From positions 186,001 through 250,000 of the forward strand of contig WPDH01000085.1 in assembly GCA_019137255.1 (NCBI GenBank): 64,000 nt of DNA. The letters are read 5' to 3'. Of the stretch, positions 56,785 through 64,000 are shown in pieces; within the stretch, counting starts at the first letter, position 1, and each line of letters opens with the position of its first letter. The notes beneath the pieces were generated by a model. That model searched no databases, was not told where the DNA came from, and saw nothing but the letters and a program-made list of their open reading frames with translations. The translations under genes were made by a program, and so were the position numbers. The stretch comes from Corinectria fuckeliana (taxonomy: Eukaryota > Ascomycota > Sordariomycetes > Hypocreales > Nectriaceae).

Positions 56785-57631
56785 CTATGCCGAACCGTTG
56801 GGCAGCCGGGGAACAGGCGGCGGGGCAGAATCGTCGTCCTCATCGTCATCGTCGTCCTCGTCCTCGTCCATCTCCTCGGGGTGTCCCAGCAGCTGAGCGA
56901 CGTTCTTCATTTCGTAGTGCTTCTTGCGCAGCTGCTCAAACTTGTGGTGCTTTTCACGGTCCTCGGGAGACATGCCCGCCAACTCCTCTGCGCTGTGGCC
57001 GACGCTGTCTTCGTCTTCGACGTGGACGCTCTTTTCGCTGCGGGCCGGGGACGGCGCGCTGATCGCCTCTTCCGGGACCGCCTCCTCCGGTTCGCCCAGA
57101 GAAAGGCCCGGAATGTCATCTTCACGACCAGGACGTGGACCTTCACGGCTAGGACCAGAGTGCGCCAGATGATCTTCGTCGTCGGACGGGTCCTCGGCCG
57201 GGTCGTAGTGTTTCGCATAGGGCGTCTTGGGCTCAGTGATCTTCATGGTGGAGGAGCGCTCCTGCTCGGTCAGATAGAGGTTGGCCTCGTCCCACTTGAG
57301 GCGCTGGGAGTTCTCGGCTTCGCGGCGGTCAGCGGCAGACGCGCGGCGGGAACCCGTAGGGCGGGCGCCCGACGAGGAGCGGCGGTGGCCGGCGTTGATC
57401 TGGGTGTTGGCAATAGTGACTTCCTTGCCTGATAGAGGGCGCTCCTGTGGGGGGGAGGTCGGCGGCGACTTCTGGTACGAGTTCTTGAGGATGCCTGGAA
57501 GTTGGAATGTTGCGTTAGTAGATGGCGTCATGCAAAGGTAACAGCGTGAGGTCAAGGACGGACTCACCTCGAGGTCGCTGCGGGTGGCCAGCAGGCGAAA
57601 TGGCGGGGGAGGGTTCTACAGCGGATGCCAT
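56785..57631 (-). CDS. glc8: Glc8/inhibitor-2 family regulator of protein phosphatase 1
   Basis: Two exons on the complement (57568-57631 and 56785-57494) give 257 residues. The start MASAVEPSPAISPAGHPQRPR joins across the 73-nt intron to GILKNSYQKSPP, the KGILKNxx PP1-docking motif of the family. Later come LKWDEANLYLTEQERSSTMK and ITEPKTPY, the second conserved block; the Thr in PKTPY corresponds to the regulatory phosphorylation site of Glc8/inhibitor-2. A helical KFEQLRKKHYEMKNVAQLL segment matches the active-site-covering helix. The C-terminus is highly acidic (a run of about 14 Asp/Glu near residues 234-248). Cytosolic/nuclear modulator of the Glc7-type phosphatase. Confidence 0.94.
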
Positions 57632-59227
57632 CGTGAAATGATATGCAAAGGCAAGCGAGGGTGTCGTGGGTTTATCGGCGATGGGAGAGTGCTGAAGCCT
57701 GAGTGTGGTGTGCGTGTGAGCGAATCCGTCTCAAAGTGTCGAACCCACGGCGGGCATCAAGTGCAGGTCGGAGCTGTGGTCGTGATAGTCAAGAGCTGAA
57801 GGCGGTTGATCGAGAGCGAAGAGTATCAGGAGAATCAAGAAGATTCGGGCGTATGGGCTGAACTTGTGACGTCGTAGTCAGATCTAGAAATGTCTTCAGG
57901 GTGTGTGGTTTTAATCCTCGTGACGGGAGCAGCCTCAGCAGATGTACAAGTACAGGATGGAGGAGAAGGAAGGCGGGGCTGAGAGCTAAGCCGGATTGAT
58001 GGAGAGCCCGGATGGCATTTAGGGGACAAGGGCCCTGTTTTTACTGTGCACGTCACCGTTACAGGGGACCTCTGCGATCCCACGTACAGGTCACCCCGCC
58101 ACTTCGGTGTCTGGGGACCTGACTGCTGAGTACACCTCTCCAAAAAGTGACCAGCCGGCATGCTAGTCATCACTATAATTAGGTCAAGTCACCATCGGGG
58201 GTGAGGTACCTCGCAGAGAAAGGTACCGAGCATCTCAGTACCCACACATTTCTACAAGGAGCAAAAGAGACCGTTAGGCCACCGTAGGGACAGCAACGGA
58301 TTTATAGTGGAGACAAACCCGTCCTACTAGTCATTAAGGTACAAAAGTACGCTGCAAGGTTGCTATTTCTCTTCTATAATTACGACTCGCGCAAAGTCTT
58401 TGCGCAGGTCGGCTGGGATATCCCTCGTGCGAATGGATTTATTTACCTTGCCATGTGAGCCAAGTGAGGTGCCATTTCCAGACGCAACCACAACCACAAC
58501 CACAACTAGGCGGCAAAGCACGCTGAGATCATCACATCACACCTCCCTGTCCCATCATGGGTCGCATCCGCGACGTCATCATCTTGGACTCGTGCTCGGC
58601 TCTTGTCTCTCGACGGCTTTGTCCCGAGCCTGCTTGTGAAGCTCCCCGTGCAAGGCTATAACATGGACGGAACATGTGCTCCTCGACGCAACCAAACTAC
58701 CACTGAACAGTCTTGGTCTGGATTGCTGGCGTGGCCTGCTCCCGTAACACAGTAACTGTTTGCTCGTCTAAATCAATGTACCTAGGAGCGATCTAGCTGA
58801 CTATCTCAAGTCCACAGAGTTGCAACTTCACCATAAACTGCATCCTTCTGTCCTCCTCTAGGTGTATCCTACCTCACTGCCATGCCACGCTATTAAGTAT
58901 ACATATTTCCTGGCATAATCGTTACATCGGTTGCTATCCTTGCGTTGCGCTTCGGCATCCTCCCGCTTTCCTTGTAATTGTAGTGTCTCCACCGACGTAT
59001 CGTATAAAACAACAGTCCCCAATTTCCAGAACACCTAATAGTTTCACATTCATGTACCAAGTCTTTCGCACCCCCTTCTACTATCAACAAGCAATAAAGG
59101 AGCACGGCGCGAGAGGGTTGAAACCGGCGAGTCTTCATCGCCAAATCCACGGGCACACTCCAACTATTCCATGACATGTCACCGTATCTAGAGCGTTGCC
59201 GGTAAGCAAGGCCCCCAACTCCGATTG
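57632..59227. other. Intergenic, no gene seen
   Basis: About 1.6 kb between glc8 and the double-cluster regulator: promoter of glc8 on the left and 3' flank of the regulator on the right. It contains an (ACAACC)n-like stretch near 58487-58506. No coding or RNA signal found. Confidence 0.5.
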
Positions 59228-61452
59228 TCATTGATCAGATGATGACCGAGGCAGAAGCGCCAAAATCGCCAGCAGCAGGTTGTATCCTGTCCGGTAGCAC
59301 ACGCTCTTCTCCTGTTCGCCGCTCCAGATATCGATACAGCTCCGAAGGGTGTCCAAAATGATCTGCCGGGGTGGGATTTCGCAGCCCAGGCCCGTAGCGC
59401 TAGCTAACGGCGCATCCTTTCTTAAGACGTGAAGCGACGCCGTGAGGGCCGCTGAGAAGAAGTCGAGGACAAAGGCACGGCCGACTAGATCGAGCCGCTG
59501 GCTTTCTTCGCCCGACCACAGCTCCCGGTAGTGGATCAACAGAGCAAGCGAACACTCGAGCGATGACCAGTACGACTCGGGAAACATGTTGGGTCCTTCG
59601 TTGTGTAGGGCAAACGGCCGATGCAGAACCATCAGGCACCGTCGTAGGAAGATGTCGACTGTGATGCGCTGCAGTTGCCCAGAGCAGACGCGCTGTGCGT
59701 GGTTCATGAGCTCGCGGATCTGGGCGTTGTACCGTAGTACCTCGGGATAGGAGATCGGATCCTTCTTCGAGTTGAGCTGAGCGAGAATCGTCAAGACTGT
59801 GGGTAATGACTGGTAGAGTACCATTTGAAGACTTTCGGGTTGTCCCCACTCTGGCATCGACTTGAGGCTCCCCAGCTCGTCCGGTCGCGTCAGGGGCGGC
59901 ATGCCAGTGCACATGGACACTTTGATGTCCAGATACAAAATGGTCAACCAGAGCTTCCGGCGCGCATCTCGTTCCTTGGTATCGAGCACTTCATCTTCGG
60001 CTTCGATCCGCTCCTGAGGTAGCCCATAGATAAAGGCCGTCCGTACGAGCAATCCCAGAAGCGACCAGCAGGAATCAACGGACCAACAGGTGGCGTTGCA
60101 CACTTGTTTTGCCACCACCATCAGCGTTAGCGCCTTGAGGGCCAGAAGCGTGGGTCGGAACATGAACGGCGTCTGCATAAGACATGCCTCCGAGGCCATC
60201 ATCAGCTCTGTCGCCTGGTGTGGCTCGTCAACCGAGGCAAAACAGCCTAGCCCAAGGACCATGAGAAACTGCGAGAGCCAACAGAGGGTCACAGCGTTAG
60301 GGTCGTGCCAGTACTGCTCGACTTCTCGGTTGAACTGTTCGACGTCGAGAATCGGATTTACGCAGTCGAGGAGGTTGATATATCGGTCCATGTAGGCTCT
60401 GCAGTTTGGTCTCTCGGCATCAATCAACCTTGTCACGGCGTCCCGTGCAAAGTACTTGGTGGCCCCCGGCGTACCGAAAGGGAAGTTTCCAGGAAGAGTA
60501 AAGTTGGCGAGACAGGCATTTGTCGCAATGTTGTTCAGGGCGGCCTTTAAAGGTGGTGAATCGAGCGTCGTTACGGCACCGATCTAGAATCTCATGTTAG
60601 TCCGCCCGCATTTTAATTTAAGAGCCCTAAGGCATTTACAGTCGCCAGAATACCCCTTTCTCACTTTGCAAACCGAGAGTGGCAGATAGAACAAACGCGC
60701 AGGCGCAGAAACAGAAAGGAATTTACCTTGCTCATCAAGTCCCTCCAGTGGCTAGAGCCTCGAACCTTGTGCTGGATATGCCAGGTTTGCATGGTACTTT
60801 TCGAACCATCGCTGGAGGCGGCTGGAGGTGCTGTCGGGCAGGGGAACTTTCCGCCATTGGGCCCCTTGTTGTAACTATAGTAGCATTCCCTCCCATTGCC
60901 ACTCGATTTACAGCGACCGCATGGCAATTCCTTGTCGCACTTGACCTTGAGCCGGTGGCACCTCAGACAACTGAGACAATTCCTCTTGCGCTTTCGGATG
61001 ACGCGTTGACCTGAATTGCCGGTGCTGGGTCCTGGGGCAACGTCAGGAGCGACACCCGGTTCCGCGGATACAGAAGGGATGGCAAGGGGCTCCGGACTCT
61101 CGGTAGATGTTGTCGGGGATATAAGGCCGCTGTTGGACAGGCTGGCGCTGAGCTCATCTAGCAACGGGGACGAACCGGCGTTGGAGCTGGGAGCAGTAGC
61201 CGAAAGGGAGGCGGGAGCAGAGGGAGAGGCGGACGCGGGGGTCGTGATGGGGACCGTGATGTTGGAGGGGGGTATGACGGGAACAACTGAGGAGGATGCG
61301 GCGGCAGCAGCAGCAGCAGTAGCAGCGGCGACATCGAAGCTACATCGAATGCCCGCCTGGAGGCAGCGGGAGCAGGAAGGCTTGATGAGATCGCATCGTC
61401 GTTTGAAGTGGCGGCAGCGGTCGCAAGTCTTGACTTCGCGCATATGCGGCAT
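59228..61452 (-). CDS. Transcription factor with two Zn2Cys6 clusters
   Basis: Two exons on the complement (60727-61452 and 59228-60583; 143-nt intron with an ACTAAC branch-like site) give 693 residues. Cluster 1, CDRCRHFKRRCDLIKPSC followed by SRC and RC, occupies residues about 10-37. An Ala run and a Ser/Pro/Ala-rich linker of about 120 residues follow, then cluster 2, CLSCLRCHRLKVKCDKELPC followed by GRC and C, at about 159-190. The C-terminal exon carries the fungal-specific regulatory domain (WLSQFLMVLGLGCFAS, LGLLVRTAFIYGLPQE, RKLWLTILYLDIKVS). Two clusters in one chain is uncommon. Nuclear regulator; targets unknown. Confidence 0.92.
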
Positions 61453-64000
61453 GATAGGCTAAGGATTTTGGGTTATCTCGGCCCGCCGCGGGATCGGCTC
61501 GAGCAAAGGCGGCGGCGGCGCTTTGGCGGGGTTGAGGTAGCGGACGGCAGTACAAAACAACTGCAGCGCCGAGGGAAATGCAAGAAATGCGCAGTCTCCA
61601 GTCAGCAACTGCCAGGTGCCACGCAGTTGAGTTGGTCGGTCAGTTGGTTGGTTGGTGCGATCGGTGCGTTTGGTTGGGTGTCGTAGGGACGACGTAGTCT
61701 GACGGGGGTTCTGCTGGTGGACGGGGGGAAACCGGACAAACCACCCTTGTCGAACGGGACGCGGGAAGCGGGATGAGGGACAGGCACGAGAAATGAAGTT
61801 GTTGGCCCTGGCGGGCGAGCAAGGGGCTTGAGGGCGACGGACCGGAGCAGATTAAATGGGCTTTGCTGGGTACTCAAGCGAAGAATCAAGCTGAAACTCT
61901 CAAGGGTAGAGCAGCGTAGCGCGGGAGGCGGCTGTCAGCGAAGCCCGATGGGCGCGGCGCAAGAGCAATTCCCATTCGCACTCGGCCGAGAGCCGGTTGT
62001 TCTTTTTTTGATGGTAATAAACAGACCCAGGTGACAGCGCGAGTCGCAGTGACAGACTCGCAGTCGGATTTCGCTTCAAGTGTCACCGTGGCAGCGACGG
62101 GTGGGGTGAGTAAGGTGAGGGGTGTCAAGGCAGACCGAAGCAAAATCGACGGGCGGCAGCTGTTCCGTGAGATCTTAGTTGTTGGTCGTTGGTCGCTGGC
62201 TGATGGTTGTAGCCAAACGGCAGTGACAGTTGAGGTACGACGGTAGTTATGGCGCGGTTGGATGGGGATGAGGGTGTGGATGGAAATGGAGATGGAATTG
62301 GGGGCTAGATTCAGTTCCAAAGCCAGTTGAAGAGCCAGCGTCAGGCAGCAGGCAAATATGGTGCGGGTGGCGGATGGTCGGCGGCGAGAGCGTAGACCAG
62401 AAGACAGATGGACAGCGGCAAGAGCCTGGTGAGAGCCAGTGAGTGAGAGAGGAAAAATTGTCGGGTAACGGGAGTTAGTCGGTCTTAAGCGGACGAACTG
62501 GGTGAGCCACGCTTTTAATAAAACTGATGGCGAGTGAGAAAGAAAGGCGGAAGAAAGATATTGAAGAGGTGGCGGGTAAGTGGGGGCAGCGCGGTTCGAA
62601 CAGTCCTTGAGTCAGACTCGGATTGGCTTGGATCGGATTGCTTTGGGGACCTTGTTGAAGTACGTTTTAGACGGGACACTTCCGGGTACTTTTGAAGGCC
62701 CTCTTTAGGGATGAGGCGGCAAAGAGTGAGGTGGATGGGTGGGTTTTGGGGTGAGGCGAAGCGACTGGCACGGCATCCGCGGAAACGCGACAGGACGGGA
62801 CGCTGTAACTTGTACCTACTAGTAGCCTGTAAGTACTTAGGGCCCGGTTGAAGGCGGCTCGTAGGCGCCCGCGGCCGCTGTAAAGCCGGTACCTATTAGG
62901 TAGGTAACAGTAGCAGTAGTCGTAGCGGCAGGAATCCGTAGCAGCAGGAATGGCAGTGATAACGGTGTCGGCCGACTATCACCGATAAAGACCGATGTTT
63001 CCAATTGTGGGTGGCTATCGTAGGATGGGAACAGTGAGCAACGTTTTTTCAAGTGAAAACGATCCTATGAAAGAAGAATGAATTCACTCATGAGTGAAAG
63101 GAGTAAGCATATGAGATCGAAGGAGTTATAAGCCCTGAAGGGGCGAGCAAGTGCACAAGTGCGTGGCCAACAAGCAAGTGTATGAGTATCGTATATGAAT
63201 GAAGGCCTGAGACAGAGACAGTGGAGTGGAGTGGCCAAGGAAGTGGAGGGTTAGGGAACTGGGAGGGTGCGTGGGTGGGGTGCAGTTTACCGGGCCAGAC
63301 TGGAGCCGTTGGGTAGGTGCATTGTCTGTGTGTTTGTGGTGTGATGTGCATGGGGGAAGGAGTCTAGACGATGCAACGTTCTCTGCTCTGTGGATTCGGG
63401 ATCGTGGAAGCGTGCATTTGGATTATTTGGATTGCGTGGGTGCTCGTTGGAACCGGCCTTGTCGGCCGTGCTTCCCGGACGGGGAAGCTGTACCGGGGAA
63501 AACTGCCAGGAAAGGGGACAGGACCAGGGCCAGGACCAGGACCAGGGGAGAGTGTCAGGGACCGGCCTGCCAGACTGACTTGGCCGGGAATTTCCATCTT
63601 TTTCTTTTGTGATATGGGGTTGGAGGATGTTCTTGGGGGGTTCTGGGGTTTGGGTTTAGGTTTGGAATAGGTAGGGGCCGGGATCTTCGAAAGCTAACCT
63701 AATGCCTGAGAACCTAAAGAATTTAAGGTAAAGAGCATCGCAAATGTAAATGCACTGCATACTCGTACAGTATTGCACATGGTATATATTTGATCAACAG
63801 GCCAGATAAGTTACATAGCAACAAAAGCTGGAGAACGAGGCAGACGGCAGGGGGAGCCGGCAGGGTCGCAGGGGAACGGCAGACGGCAGACGGAAGCCGG
63901 CAGACGACGGCAGACGATGAGTGGGGGGAGGGGAAGGGACCCTGGGAAGGTCAAGTTAAGGTGAAAGGCAATGTATACCCAAAGTGTGAGATAGGCAATG
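61453..64000. other. Upstream region of the double-cluster regulator; purine-rich, no gene seen
   Basis: About 2.5 kb. It is rich in G and A on the plus strand (a pyrimidine-rich leader in the sense of the regulator), as expected for a long 5' leader and promoter. It contains short tandem repeats, (GGACCA/GGGCCA)n near 63518-63548 and GGCAGACGGCAGACGG units near 63838-63920. Short frames here encode only low-complexity peptides. Confidence 0.5.

Noticed and set aside
62585..62620. GCGGTTCGAACAG resembling a tRNA B box
   Set aside because: No matching acceptor, D or anticodon stems around it and no T run after it.

Overview
The window is nuclear DNA of a filamentous ascomycete (Pezizomycotina, most likely Sordariomycetes; I cannot name the genus). 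The evidence is short GT-AG introns (mostly 50-145 bp), fungal-only families (Zn2Cys6 regulators, Glc8, Lcl2, MUP1-type permease, SesB-like hydrolase) and a 16 kb block of DNA wrecked by repeat-induced point mutation (RIP). Several CDS models below were built by joining exons by hand; each exon sum was checked for frame, and joined lengths are given.

Region 1 (1-16.4 kb) is an AT-rich, TpA-saturated transposon graveyard. A plus-strand Ty1/copia element was interrupted by two copies of one minus-strand Ty3/gypsy chromovirus-like family. One gypsy copy is complete (4566-13951, 381-bp LTRs, TAAAT target duplication); the other (1-3929) runs off the left edge. Removing the complete copy and one TAAAT restores the copia reading frame. 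All coding capacity is destroyed.

Region 2 (16.4-31.3 kb) is gene-rich housekeeping DNA: SEC61 alpha, the tRNA isopentenyltransferase MOD5, a decayed homoaconitase (lys4) fragment, a Zn2Cys6 regulator, SDH3 (succinate dehydrogenase membrane anchor) and TAF6.

Region 3 (32-43 kb) has a metabolic flavour: a short-chain dehydrogenase, an F-box remnant, a bZIP regulator, a TauD-type Fe(II)/2-oxoglutarate dioxygenase, a MUP1-like amino-acid permease and a LaeA-like methyltransferase. A diverged 110-bp element containing paired ACGT-core half sites lies upstream of both the dehydrogenase and the bZIP gene, which suggests (but does not prove) shared control.

Region 4 (44-64 kb) holds a Pro/Ala-rich protein, a 1354-residue fusion of a SesB-like alpha/beta-hydrolase to a CorA-type membrane domain, a C2H2-finger plus Mif2/CENP-C-like cupin protein, mitochondrial ribosomal protein bL27m, Lcl2, the PP1 regulator Glc8 and a regulator with two separate Zn2Cys6 clusters. 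The SesB-CorA fusion is the most interesting candidate for an undescribed system: SesB-like domains are known as N-terminal effector domains of fungal NLR-type proteins, and here one with a Gly in place of the usual nucleophile Ser is tied to a two-helix channel-type membrane domain.
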